Shown here in pieces: positions 10,346 through 21,224 of a stretch of 64,000 nt of DNA. Position numbers and translations under genes: made by a program. Each line of letters starts with the position of its first letter. Positions within the stretch are counted from its first letter, which is position 1. The stretch covers positions 35,744,931 to 35,808,930 of the forward strand of contig CM053326.1 of assembly GCA_028583605.1 (NCBI GenBank), written 5' to 3'. Source of the DNA: Dastarcus helophoroides. Lineage: Eukaryota > Arthropoda > Insecta > Coleoptera > Bothrideridae. The notes beneath the pieces were generated by a model, which was given only the letters and a program-made list of their open reading frames with translations, did not search any database and was not told the DNA's origin.

Positions 10346-11920
10346 AAGTTTTTCAGTCATCAGAAATTCTCTCTTTATAATATTAGTATAGATGACTTTG
10401 GTTCGTAAGGGAATCAATCCCCTTGATCTCTCCTTATCTGCGCCACTGATAGAACGATTTCTATTGAAACTATAACATTTTGCTCAGGTGCCCTAGTTGG
10501 CAACATTTTTTATTTCTAACAATACCTTTAATTTTCAAATCATTAGTCAGCGATTTAAATTAATGCGGTGGTTGATAAGTTAACCCTATTTAAATTTGCA
10601 ATTTTTTGAAATTTCTGATGGGAAAATTAGGCTACCTTAAGGTTATCTTAGTATTTTTAAATGCACTAACAGCTCAAAAATGTTGAAGACCCAATTCAGT
10701 AACAGTTTGATGAGTTCGTCCTAAAATAAAACTTGTTAACTTTTTTTTGTCTGATACTCGTATTTAGGAATTTATTGGATTGATGCGTAACTTTTGGTAA
10801 ACTCGGTATATTTTACTGGTATTTTCCTCGGCATGAGCTCGTTTATTAAGTGTCAGTAATGCACAGATAATAATGAACAAGGGCTAACGTCAAGATCACG
10901 TTACCTGAATACATGCAAAATGAACAAAACACATACTTATTCTTTGATGCTAAGCCACATAACACGTAAGCAGCTCCAAGCTAGGTATAATACGAGTACA
11001 TACGTTAGAACTACATTTGAAACCCCAAGCGTGATGGTTGTATAAACTAAACTATCCAACAGTAATAATTATTAAACTACTTGCTTTATTTTTAGAAATA
11101 ACATAAACCTGCAGAATGACTTCGGCAGGGCTGCTGGTAATTCGAGTAATGGAAACAATCGTATATATAAGCTGCTATTTCTTATTTCGCATCAGCATTC
11201 GTTTTAAATATCGAGTGTTCAAATGAAAGACATCAAGCGTTTTATGATTTTTTGTTGGAAGAGGACTTGCCAAAAAGGCATGAAGTTCACTGAAATTCGC
11301 TACTCATTATGGACGAGTTTCATAATTTTTATTGACGTTTATTTGTTGATTGATTAATCAATCAGTAAATGCAAGTAGAATGCAACCTAGACTACAAATT
11401 CATGCAGTCCTCCAAGCATCTATAGTGAATCATAGGTAGTTGAACTACCAACAGTTGAAACACTGTCACCTAGCGAAGCGGTTACTCTCTAGCAAAAAGT
11501 TCCCAGAAGACAAGGATTCTAATGCACAGACCATTAGGTTTAAACATTTATTAGATTCGAAGTTTGGAAACTTATTTTGAGATCTAACAAGATCGAAACC
11601 GGTATTTGGTTTCCAATTATTACAATCAGTAAATGTAAAAAAAGTATTTGGTTACTAAAAACTTTCGACCTAATGCCACTTCTTCTGAATAACAAATAAA
11701 AAAAAACTTCTTCTGAATAACAAAATTTCACAAATACTCGTGGACATGTCCTGTGCCTAACTTTAGGTTAGTCCTTGTGTGCGCTACAGCACGTCTCTCC
11801 GAAATCAAGACATTTTAGCTTAGGGACAACGGGATAGATTAACAAATCTAAATAGGGAATAATAATAAAAAAAAACGACGAGACGTTTCCATCATTTCCT
11901 TCTGCATATGAATTTCGCTT
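10346..11920. other. Intergenic sequence, nothing recognised
   Basis: Mixed-composition sequence, less AT-extreme than the satellite. No open frame over about 65 codons, no splice-flanked segment and no element seen elsewhere in the window. It could be intron or ordinary intergenic DNA. Confidence 0.35.
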
Positions 11921-11924
11921 TTTG

Positions 11925-12190
11925 TATGGCACACATACTGAGTTACCGTGCTTTTCTGTATTATTGTTGGCATTCATTCGCCATCTCTTTTTCTACCACT
12001 TATATTTAGAAACACTCTTCTGGTATGGTTGACATACTGAGTTATCATACTCCTCTTTTTTGGTGTTTCTTTGGTCCTAAAGAGGCCGCTACGATGGCGG
12101 GCAGGTCAAACACTTATAACTGTTCCTTAATACGATCCAATTTTCTGAAGAAGTTACAGCTTTTACTGACTGGGCGTAGAAGCATTCTTA
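11925..12190 (+). repeat. Diverged copy of the 24.5-kb repeat (ACATACTGAGTTACCGTGC family)
   Basis: The segments CACATACTGAGTTACCGTGC, TGACATACTGAGTTATCAT, GCTACGATGGCGGGC, AAACACTTATAACTGTTCC and ACTGGGCGTAGAAGC follow in the same order as their counterparts at 24,480-24,795. The segment that is CTGAAGA ... GAAAC at 24.68 kb has decayed here to CTAAAGA ... CAGGTC. Dispersed repeat of unknown class, without coding capacity. Confidence 0.65.
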
Positions 12191-13137
12191 TTTTTTTATG
12201 GTAAATTTATTGTTAAATAGAGTTTATAATACTCTAAGAACAGCATAATCTATTTTATTTCCATGTTTTATGCGTTAAAAAACATCATCAAAGTCTCAAA
12301 TTTACTGCAAGAAATGTGGCATTGAACAAAATAAGACATTTTACATCACACGTAGTTTCGTTTAATGATGCCATATATAAAGTAAAAAGTTGCCTAGAAC
12401 TCTATCAAACGGCGAGTATCTGCAACATTAAGTTGTAACGCGTTCCGGGACTACTAATTTTACCATCTAAGATCTGAGATTCGATGGTGCGGACTGGCAA
12501 TATAATCAGATTTCAGTGAAGTTACACTGACTGCATTTTTATGCAGCACCGCGTGAAGAAATTCAATTATTAAGCCAAGAAACTGGTTTGCAATAAATTC
12601 GGAGTGGCCCATTGGGCACAGCGGTCGTCAGCATATTTTACACTTTTACTACCGTATTGCAGCGTATGTGCTATATTGTTTATTGAATAGCTTTTCCTCA
12701 TCTTATTCCTTAAATTATATGGCTATACTTTTATGGATCTCTGACAAAAACATACCACAAGCTCTTTTCTGATAATCGAAGTTTATGTGTCTTGTACACA
12801 GCTTATGTGGGCGCAGTAAAATCTCAAGCTGAGCGAATGCCAGCTAATAAACTGACCGAACTAACCCAATCGAAAAAACTGACGACTACCAGTTAATAGT
12901 ATGTTGAATAAAAAAAACATCGAGGGTAACGCTGCATATTTTATGTTTTCTTTTTTTATATATTTTTACATGTCTATCCAAGTTAATTTTACTTGGACAA
13001 CTTTAGTAACGAAATTACATTTTACTTCTAAAAAAGTTAGCAAAAAAATACTTTTTGTGCAACCGTTGACAAAAGGTGACATTTTTATATCGCTACACAC
13101 TGCCCAAGACTTTCCATTTTTACCGTTAAAAATATAT
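12191..13137. other. Intergenic sequence, nothing recognised
   Basis: A 90-codon ORF at 12901-13173 (+) is rich in Phe, Ile and Lys, overlaps the LTR remnant at its end and has no support. No repeat recurrence was seen. Confidence 0.35.
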
Positions 13138-13201
13138 TGTAGCGAAATGCAAATTATAGAATTTAGTACGTAAGAAAATTTTCTAGAAAGATCTGATAAG
13201 T
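13138..13201 (+). repeat. 5' LTR remnant
   Basis: The first 64 bp match 14522-14585 almost base for base (TGTAGCGAAATG, ATAGAATTTAGTACG, AAAATTTTCTAGAAAGAT), then similarity stops abruptly. This marks the left edge of the internal deletion, which has also removed the primer-binding site. Confidence 0.85.
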
Positions 13202-13298
13202 AAGTAAACAAGAGAAGAGGAACTCACTAGCTAATGTCAAGAAATCAGTCGTCAAAACTCTTCCCATCAAACAGATAAAAAGGACCAAGGGGAGTTTG

Positions 13299-14450
13299 AT
13301 GGTGGAAGCCAGCGTGGATGGAAGGAATATATTTGCAGGCAACGGTAGACACAGGAGTCAAGGTTACTGTGGCACGCGATATTCAAGCAATCCGTGACCG
13401 ACCCAGACCCAAAGATAAACAGGAGTTGAGGAAGTTCCTTGGGTTATGCACCTATTACAGAAGATTTGTGAAAGGTTTCGCCATCATCGCTGCACCGTTA
13501 CACCGACTAACTGAAGGAAGAATGCCTTATGTCTGGACTTCCGATTGTGATACCGCTTTCCGAAAACTTGAAGTTCCGCCTTGTGCATAAGCCCTATCTT
13601 GGCGTATCCTCAGCAGAATGGAAAATTCGTGTTAGACACAGACGCCAGCAACGTTGGCATTGGGGCTGTGCTGTCTCAAGTTCAAGGCGGTGAAGTACAT
13701 CCTGGTGGCCATGGATTATGTACAGTAAATGGCCTGAAGCTTACGCCATCTCGAACCAGGAAACTACCACGGTCGCAAGGGTTCTTGTGGACAACTTCAT
13801 CTGTCGATTTGGTGTTCCCTTGGAAATACACTCGGACCAAGGAAGGAATCTCGAATCGGGGGTCTTTCAAGAGGTGTGCCGTCTTCAAAGAAAACTCGAA
13901 CGACACCTCTTCATCCACAGTCGAAAGGAATTGTGGAAAGATTTAACAGGACCTTGGAGGAACATCTTCGAAGGTCGTTTCTAAGCATCAGACAGACTGG
14001 GACGACATCTACCACTGTTTCTAATGGCCTATCGCGCAGGCAACTCATGAAACAACAGGTCAGACTCCGGCAAAAGTGATCTTCGGGAGGGAACTGCGGC
14101 TTCCACCTGACTTGCTGTTTGGATCACCAAGGGAGACACCAAGGGAGACACCCAAGGAGACGTTGGGTTTCGTAGATGAGTTGAGGGAAGCGATATTGGA
14201 GACGCATGCCCTGTTGCGGACGAAGATTAACTTGGCGACGGACCGGATGAAGACAAGATATGACGTGAATGCCAACCATGGTGGTTTCAGTGAGGGCGAA
14301 TTGGTATGGCTATACAACCCTCAGCGAAGGAAAGGAGTTTCGCCGAAGTTTACGCCATCCTTGGGACAAAGTGCTGAAGAGGATCAACGACTTGGTATAC
14401 AGGATCCCAGCGTAGCCCCAGGAGTAAGATGAAAGTGGTACACCTGAACA
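13299..14450 (+). pseudogene. Collapsed Ty3/gypsy pol (protease, RT end, RNase H start, integrase)
   Basis: Frame fragments in order: a protease start (MVEASVDGR, then the active-site triad DTG near 13348) joined almost directly to the RT connection region (RDRPRPKDKQELRKFLGL, CTYYRRFVKGFA); the start of RNase H (LDTDASNVGIGAVLSQ, with the first catalytic Asp); then an abrupt jump to the integrase core (KWPEAYAISNQ, HSDQGRNLES, PLHPQSKGIVERFNRTLEE with the catalytic Glu) and the integrase C-terminal part (DRMKTRYDVNAN, LVWLYNPQRRKG). The catalytic half of RT with its YxDD box, most of RNase H and the integrase zinc finger are absent. Several frameshifts separate the pieces. It is a fossil with no function of its own. 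Confidence 0.88.
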
Positions 14451-14508
14451 TTTTGTGCAAATATAGTGGCGAAGTGACTGATTGGAACTGATCGGGACGA
14501 TCGTTCTT

Positions 14509-14517
14509 AAGGGGGAG
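14509..14517 (+). promoter_or_regulatory. Polypurine tract (plus-strand primer site)
   Basis: AAGGGGGAG lies four bases before the TG of the 3' LTR, the expected place for the polypurine tract priming plus-strand DNA synthesis in LTR elements. Confidence 0.75.
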
Positions 14518-14521
14518 TCAG

Positions 14522-14898
14522 TGTAGCGAAATGTAAATTATAGAATTTAGTACGTAAGAAAATTTTCTAGAAAGATTTGATAAAGGGAAAAGCGGCCCCG
14601 ATAAAGAAAGCAAACTGCAGATAAGCGTTCCAGAAATTTCGGCAAACGATAAGTCTTATGTGCGGGATTTTTCTAGAACTTGGGAGCCAAAACTATATGA
14701 GGCGGTCGCCTTTTCCTCGAGTCAGTTAGAGTCAGTTAGTCAATGTAGTTAATTAGTGAGTTAGTAGTTAGAAGGCAATAAGTGAGTTAATAATTGAGTT
14801 GTAGTGTTCCGAGTTTAGTTTGGAAATAAAGTGGGTATTATTCAGCAAGTGTTAATAATCATTTCCAACCGATAAGCCCGCAACCATACTTTACTACA
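14522..14898 (+). repeat. 3' LTR, 377 bp
   Basis: Begins TGTAGCG and ends TTTACTACA, so the ends form the short inverted TGTAG/CTACA typical of LTRs. Inside are a TATATGA box-like word near 14693 and an AATAAA at 14825-14830, plausible promoter and polyadenylation signals. A run of GTTAGTCAGTT/GTTAGT-like words around 14723-14800 is a short internal repeat. Confidence 0.85.
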
Positions 14899-16230
14899 GA
14901 AAGAGTTATAAAAATATTCCAGCAGCATTTCACCTTCGAATACGAAAGTTTTGAATAAAATTTAGGTTGCCTTCGTATCATAGAATTTGTTAATTGAATA
15001 CAATGAGCCATGTTTTGTCAAATCTGCAAAACTAATGCTATATGAAAGACTCTGTATGTTAGGAAACAACATCACGTAAACTTTATAAAGGACATTAATA
15101 TTAATGTGCAAATAATTGGAAAATAAGTAAAATATTTTGTCTTGGATAATTGGCTGATTTGTCACATCGAGTCACCGTCACGATTCTGATTTCTGCTTTT
15201 GAAGGAGTACTATCGCTGCTCCTGCAGTATATGTAAATACTTTGACATTAACTTGGAATTATTGATGATTAATATACAAACCAAGAAATTTTCAGGGGAC
15301 AAGATTTGTACATCAATTTTTGGAGATAACCAAAGACAAGCCCGTTCCGCCAAAATTACTGATGATGAATGTCGATTTCATGAACTTGCAGGATGCTTCA
15401 GCTGCTAAATAAATGTTTAACTGCAAGGGGTGAAGGGTAATTAATAGATACACAACCTCGTAACCCCTCGAAGTTTTGTAATTTATCTCAATATATTCTA
15501 CTGCCAAAATTCTCATTCATATGCAAATTCTAGATGAAATTCATTTGTTTTTATGAGGCGCAGCGTTAATTAAATAAAGCTGTTCGTACCTTTTGCGCCA
15601 TTTTATGTTGCGAACGAAATACACAATGGGCAATGGAACATGTTTTAATTAGATTTGAAAAAATGATGAGGCAAGAATGTCTGCGAATGGGGCTTACATG
15701 TACTCTACAATAATAAAGGCAGTGATTAGACCACCAAACATAATTAATTTCGAGATTCGGCGAATGCGAACTTCAGCACGCTCTTCGTGAATTTCGCTCT
15801 TTTATGTAATTTCCAGGTACATAAAAGAGAATCATCAGCTCATAGGAATTTTCTGTTAAAGAATTATATTTTTACCAGCAAAAGCGTTCACTTGCTAGCG
15901 TACATTTTACATGAGTGCTTCGCTTGGCTACTGAAGCTAAATTGCTCGAAAATCATTATCATTATCACCTGAGGAATGTGGAAGTAGATGCAAGTACTTT
16001 ATCATTTGGGTCGTGACCCTGTATTGCGTCTCTTCGAATTTTTAATGGGTCGCAACCGGTGAAATATCGAAATGAACCTGCATATAATAAAATATAACTA
16101 CAATTCCTTGACTGCTATAAAATAGTAAAGGTTAAATTAAAAAAAATATTCTTCTAAATTTGATTTGATAATAAGCGAGATGGTGGAAGGATGGGTGAGG
16201 AGGAAACGAGAGAGGAAATCGGATAGACAG
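14899..16230. other. Intergenic sequence holding one fragment of the palindromic family
   Basis: Apart from the fragment at 15280-15350 I see only short unsupported frames (for example 15787-15972). No splice-flanked exon is evident. Confidence 0.35.
15280..15350 (-). mobile_element. Terminal fragment of the palindromic family (copy F)
   Basis: CCAAGAAATTTTCAGGGGAC, AAGATTTGTACATCAATTTT, GGAGATAACCAAAGAC and AGCCCGTTCC match one terminus of the family (compare 43700-43752 and 57345-57402). Only the outer ~70 bp remain. Confidence 0.6.
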
Positions 16231-16231
16231 G

Positions 16232-16283
16232 CAAAAAGACAGACAGACAGATAGACAGACAGAACAGAGCAACAGACAGATAG
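16232..16283. repeat. AGAC/AGATAGAC microsatellite
   Basis: Runs of CAGACAGACAGATAGACAGA directly precede the first fold-back unit. A trace (GACAGCCAGATAGACG) also precedes the second unit, so the microsatellite probably marks the element's edge. Confidence 0.8.
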
Positions 16284-17238
16284 ACGTTGAATTTTTGCGC
16301 AATGTAAATGCTATTCAGTCTTAGGTAATAAGAAACTTTCTCCAAAAAAAAAACTGAGCTAAGAACTAACCAGTTTTATGCTTTTTTATTCAACTAGTGA
16401 AAAAAGAGTAGGAGATCAAAGAAAAATCCAAATCTTACGTTATTTTCAACATGCTGTAACTTAATAAAAAATGCTCCTACAGAAAATCTAAAAACGAAGG
16501 AAATTGTAGCTGTGTCTAGTTTTGAGATCTAAACTTCAAATTTTTTTAGCGTCAGAGGTTCTGGATTCTGGATTCGTTGTGGGTTGCCTAAAGTTTAGGG
16601 CTTACTTAGGCCACCCTTTCCGGGGCCATTGGGCTATCCCCGTGATTGAGGTCATTCATTTAGCCACCCAACCTTGTTGAGAAACTGAAGAACCTCTCTT
16701 GGATGCGCCTCTCTCAAACGGGCCACACTAGGTCAGAAGTCCCCCAGCGTGGATCCTCTGACTGATGCTAGTGCCGGGCAGTGACACATCACGTGCTCGA
16801 CACTCTCATCTTCTTCTAAACACCCTCTACAACTCGGGTCAGAGATTTTCAAGTAATCTTAAGAAAATCATCGCGGAAAAATTTCGAAATTTTTTTGTTC
16901 TATTTTTTGGTTTATAATATTGAAAAAAAAATTTTTGACTTATGCATCATATGGACTGGATGGCTTATTCATTAAGCTTCAAGCCAATTTTTTAAAGTCC
17001 TTGATATGACCAATTCTCGCCGAGATATCGGTTTTTGAATAGAAAAGGATTATTTTGTCGGTAGACCAAAAAAAAACACCAAAATTATTTCAAAAATTTT
17101 GTTCTTGATGATTTTCTTTAGATAACTTCAAAACCGCTAAGAAATTTTGAAATTCAGATCGAAAAACTAGACACTTGAAGCTACAATTTCCTTTATTTAG
17201 ATTTTCGGTACGACCATTTTTCATTAAGTTACAGTCTG
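16270..17238. mobile_element. Fold-back repeat unit 1 of a tandem pair
   Basis: Left arm (about 16440-16560): GCTGTAACTTAATAAAAAAT, CTACAGAAAATCTAAAAACG, GGAAATTGTAGCTG, AAACTTCAAATTTTTTTA. Right arm (about 17100-17238) is its reverse complement: GATTTTCTTTAGATAACTTC, GAAAAACTAGACACTTGAAG, TACAATTTCCTTTATTTAG, ATTTTTCATTAAGTTACAG. Between them is a shared core with ATATGACCAATTCTCGCCG and AGATATCGGTTTTTGAATAG. A non-LTR fragment is inserted at 16551-16844. The whole unit, with its leader TAGACGTTGAATTTTTGCGC, is repeated at 17239-18640. A third diverged copy lies at 35.6 kb. No coding capacity. Confidence 0.8.
16551..16844 (-). mobile_element. 5'-truncated non-LTR insertion with 7-bp target duplication
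   Basis: On the minus strand the frame gives the C-terminal CCHC-type finger common to I/R1/jockey-type ORF2 proteins: C-RG-C-LEEDESVE-H-VMCHC-PALA, then an in-frame stop, then REAHPREVLQFLNKVGWLNE and a stop (16652-16831). Its 3' end is not poly-A but two tandem GAATCCA words. The insertion is flanked by GTCAGAG at 16551-16557 and 16838-16844, a target-site duplication, and it interrupts fold-back unit 1 at a point where unit 2 (about 17510-17525) is continuous. It is a different family from the four copies at 0.9, 9.4, 28.6 and 46.6 kb. Confidence 0.8.
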
Positions 17239-18640
17239 ACAGCCAGATAGACGTTGAATTTTTGCGCAATGTAAATGCTGTTTAGGCTTAGGTAATAAGA
17301 AACTTTCTCCAAAAAAAAAACCGCTGAGCTAAGAACTAACCAGTTTTATGCCTTTTTATTAAACTAGTGAAAAAAGTTAAGGAATCAAAGAAGTGATTTT
17401 CAACAGGCTGTAACTTAATAAAAAATTCTCCTACAGAAAATATAAAAACGAAGGAAATTGTAGCTGCAAGTGTCTTGTTTTTGGATCTGAACTTCAAATT
17501 TTTTTAACGTCAGCGGTTTTTAAGTAATCTTAAGAAAATCATCGAGAAAAAAATTTCGAAATTTTGTGTTCTATTTTTTTGGTTTATGGAATTGGAAATT
17601 TTTTTTTTTGACTTAGGCATCATATGAACTGGATGACTTATTCATTAAGCTTCAATTTAAATTTTTAAAGTCCTTGATATGACCAATTCTCGCCGAGATA
17701 TCGGTCTTTGAATAGAAAAGGATCATTTTGTCTTTGATTATCGTTATCTCGGCAACCAATGATTGCACAAGAAGTTTCAAACAAATTGATTTCTAATTTT
17801 TTTGTTAATGATTTCAAGACATTAAGGAAAACTTCGCCAAATCATTTCTAACGCGATTCCGTCGCTGCATTCCATGATTCTACGGATTTTTATTAATTAA
17901 ATTTAAAAAAGTTTTTTTTAGTGGCATGGACTGGTCCTTGGTTATCTTCAAAAATTGAAATACAAATCTTGTCCCCTGAAACCAAGAAGGATTTAAAAAA
18001 ACAACAAAGGTTGCAACCTTTCTTGTGTTTTTTAATCTTTCTTGGTCTCAGGGGACAAGATTTGTATTTCAATTTTTTTTAAAAGTTGTCATCCCAACTA
18101 AATTTCGACCTTATTCACAAATTAGGAATTTTTTTATAGAAATTGAAAATTTCTGATTTCTTAATTTCGAGAAACCGCCGAAAGCCTCTTTTTTGTTGTT
18201 TTTTCAAATCGATGTTAAATGTGGAAAGCATTTTTTTTTTCAAAAATATTGGGCTAATTCTTGTAGAGAATTTATTCAGGTTTTCGAAACTTACCTTCAA
18301 CTTTCTGTGCTGGTTACTGCTCATTGGTTGCTGCGATATCGAAAATCAAATTCTAAATGATTCTTTTCCATTCAAAGATAGATATCTCGGAAAGAAGTAA
18401 AAAAAAAGAAATTGAAGGTGAATGAACAAGCTATTCGGTCACTATTGTGGTTAAGTGACCACAATATTGACCAAAAAAACACCAAAATAATTCCGAAAAT
18501 TTTGTTGTCGATGGTTTTCTTCAGATAATTTGAGAACCCCTAAAAAATTTGAAAATTCAGATCCAAAAACTAGACACTTGAAACTACAATTTCCTTTTTT
18601 TAGATTTTCGGTACGACCATTTTTCATCAAATTACAGTCT
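17239..18640. mobile_element. Fold-back repeat unit 2, with a nested palindromic element
   Basis: Direct repeat of unit 1 from AGATAGACGTTGAATTTTTG to ATTTTTCATCAAATTACAG. The arms are about 17400-17520 and 18505-18640. The centre holds GACCAATTCTCGCCGAGATA and ATTATCGTTATCTCGGCAACC. It is longer than unit 1 because copy C of the palindromic family (17930-18088) and extra sequence lie inside it. Pieces between about 18230 and 18400 resemble neither unit 1 nor unit 3, and a frame there (18143-18400) is unsupported. Confidence 0.75.
17930..18088. mobile_element. Short palindromic element (copy C) nested in fold-back unit 2
   Basis: CTGGTCCTTGGTTATCTTC, AAAATTGAAATACAAATC, TTGTCCCCTGAAACCAAG, AACAACAAAGGTTGC, then immediately the reverse arm AACCTTTCTTGTGTTTTTTA, TTTCTTGGTCTCAGGGGAC, AAGATTTGTATTTCAATTTT. 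The two arms are joined inside GGTTGC, so the central CTGAAGA-type part of copy A is missing. Confidence 0.8.
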
Positions 18641-20550
18641 GTTGCAAATCACTTAAAAATTTGGAATTTTTTTTAATAGCTTAATTTTTTACATTAGCGT
18701 ATATTTCATGAAATACATGAAACTGTAATTATTTTAACTAGCTCTCTAATCTGTCTCCTACTACTCTAAATATACATATGTTGTTAGTACACTTTAAACA
18801 TACCACATTAAAGGCCAAACAGGCTTCACTCCAGCTCCAGCGCCAGGCAAATATTCACTTGTTTGATATCTACTGAAGGCCTATCTTCGATCATAAAATC
18901 GTTCGCATACATAGGCCGTTGTAAAATGTTTAATCATACCATAAACCGAACATTATTTGGATAATATGAAAATTTATCTTTATTGTGAGTTCGCTATCCG
19001 CAACTGTAAATCAAAACGCCACGGACTTAGTATAACATACATTAACTGAGGCCTTTTCGATCAATGCCATTAATCAAACCTGTTTATTTTCATAATCTGG
19101 ATAATCTGCTTATATATAGGATTGGAACTAATAATAGCTTAATCTGTATAATGTGACTGCAGTTAAGAAAAGCTAGAAATTCAGTTTCATGTATACTGAG
19201 CCTCATAAATATCATTAATCCTTTTATAACAAAATTATATTTCTATTTCCTCGAGATTTGTCACAATTTATTATCCTTGAAAGCATATCTGATGTATGAT
19301 GGGATTAAAGTATGTAAAAAGTTTACGCATTTGCAACGCAAAATCTGCTCAGGTCAAATATTGCAATATTTCTGGATTATATTTTCATAAAATCATCATT
19401 TTAAACATTGGACATTCGATGCAAATTTCCGTTAAATGCCTAAGCTGCGGAAAGTATTTCACTTATATGTTAACAATTCCAACAATTATGCCGTTTTAAA
19501 TTGATTTTCAATCGATAGGGATACCGCTGTCAGGAAATGTATTTGAATTATATATTTTTCAATTTGCCAGGAAAAAGGAAAAAATTAAAGTTTCAAAGCT
19601 GGTTTAGCGTGTTATATGTATATCCTCTAGGCTTTAACGAAAATCCAAGCTGATATTACCAAGCTTCCTTATACACATCCCATTTGCAAGTGCAATTATT
19701 GAACACATTGTTTGGGATTAGTGTTGCCAGATGAGCCGCATAAGATCCATGAAAAACATGCAATTTGAATTAAAGTCCATCACAAAATTTTCAGAAAAGA
19801 GTTAACTTTTCCAATAAGAAAAAAATAATTTTATCAAGAAAAAAGATGCTCAAACTATCAAGTAAATATTCGAGTTTAAATGTAGAAGATATTTAAAGCA
19901 GAAATTTTGACATTTTTTCATTATCTTTTGATAGTATTTTTTTTCGTAAAATTGCGAGTTTAAGATTTTAATTTTAATTTTATTTTCCCTAAATGTTTTC
20001 TACAATTCTGAATTTTACTTTATGGTATGGATTTTTTAAATTGATTTTTAATATCTGAATATCCACTTTTCTTTAATTTTCATATTTAAACCTGATTTTT
20101 GATAAATTTTTTCCAATTTTTGAAGTTTTTCCCCAAAATATTTCATCCAAATTAGAACTTCTTAAAACTTCCAAAATAAATAAAATTGGAGTTTTCTGCA
20201 AAAATTTGACTGCTAGTAGCTTTTGGGTTTAAACTTGAGTTTTTTATTTTTTTCCTGAAATCTTGCTTTTATTAGACTTTGTATAAATACTTTCCTTTTT
20301 CGAAACTTCATCTCTAATATTAAACTTACGACATTTTAACATTGGAAATGTTTATGTTGAGATATGGGGTGAAGTTTCGGGTTTTCGTTCAAGCTTGAAG
20401 AACAAGGTGTCGGTCGGTCGGACATACTCGGATCGCCAGTCGAGCGCTCTCGGCGTCGAGAGGCCGGCATGAGAGAATGTTAAGTTTACAGTTCACCGCA
20501 GTGCACCATATTCGTTTAATCCAGTGACGTTTCATTGGATAAGGCTATCA
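18641..20550. other. Intergenic sequence, nothing recognised
   Basis: No frame above about 67 codons. 19750-20340 has satellite-like A/T words (TTTTGATAAATTTTTTCC, AATTTTTGAAGTTTTT) but without clear periodicity. The GC-richer patch at 20395-20480 (GTCGGTCGGTCGG, GCTCTCGGCGTCGAGAGG) contains a short CTCTCGGCGTCGAGAG hairpin and leads directly into the broken frame at 20554. Confidence 0.35.
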
Positions 20551-20553
20551 GCT

Positions 20554-20784
20554 ATGGATATTAAGAGTATGAAAAATAGCGAAAAGTGTAAGACATATTG
20601 AGAGCGTAAAAAACGTTTACGAGAGATTGAAAATAGAGAATCTAGTGAGTTAAGTACGAAAACACCGCTAACAAAAACTGAACACAGTAGGCGGTATTGT
20701 GAGCATGTAAAGATGCGCAAACTTAAAGGTTCTGAAGTTTACACGGGCTACCCAAGTCAGCGGCCCTTAAGTGAGGGGTTATAA
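20554..20784 (+). pseudogene. Remnant with two KxxExxRxYxxxKKxK repeats
   Basis: Read from the ATG, the frame gives MDIKSMKNSEKCKTY, an in-frame TGA, ERKKRLREIENRE, SSELSTKTPLTKTEHSRRY, CEHVKMRKLK and ends at TAA. Two basic repeats of the type K-x3-E-x2-R-x-Y-x3-K are visible. Similar basic repeats are known at the N-termini of several insect transposon-related and uncharacterised DNA-binding proteins. That link is from family memory and I cannot assign it. The TGA is one base from a CGA (Arg) codon at the position where the repeat pattern expects a basic residue, so this looks like a recently broken copy. No splice sites are evident. Confidence 0.45.
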
Positions 20785-21224
20785 TTCCATTATTATGCTG
20801 TAAACTCTTACCCTAAATCCAATTCACGTACGGTCTTGAAGTACTCAGTAAACGAATGTGGTAAAATATCTGCACTTATAATTTTTAGGGCTCAAATAAA
20901 TGTAAATTACTTTTACAATAAAGTTGACAAATTTTTGCTTGTAGATTAAATATATTTTAATATTTCATTGTCTTCGCTTTGTACTAAAATATTTCTTTCA
21001 AGAGCCATGAGCATAGATGCCTTAATATTATTTTGATTTAAATTATTTCGTAGTCTATTTGGTTATACGAGTATATTTCAATTTAAAAAATGCAAGACCG
21101 CTTTATAATAAAAGAACAGGTCCAACCGTCCTAAACATTTTTTAATTCACAAAAACCACACAACCCGGTCTAACACAACTAATTAACTGTATTAAAGGTT
21201 TTAGAGCTTTCGGCAAAAAAAGGG
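20785..21224. other. Intergenic AT-rich sequence, nothing recognised
   Basis: No open frame, repeat recurrence or signal supported. Confidence 0.35.

Larger units (their letters stand above)
13138..14898 (+). mobile_element. Internally deleted Ty3/gypsy LTR retrotransposon
   Basis: The left end keeps only the first ~64 bp of the LTR (TGTAGCGAAATGCAAATT...). The right end carries a complete LTR of 377 bp. Between them are collapsed pieces of pol in order: protease, RT end, RNase H start, integrase. gag and most of RT are missing. No target-site duplication is visible (the bases before 13138 and after 14898 differ), consistent with recombination or deletion at the 5' side. Not capable of its own movement. 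Confidence 0.9.

Noticed and set aside
12901..13173. 90-codon frame
   Set aside because: Low-complexity Phe/Ile/Lys composition and runs into the LTR remnant.
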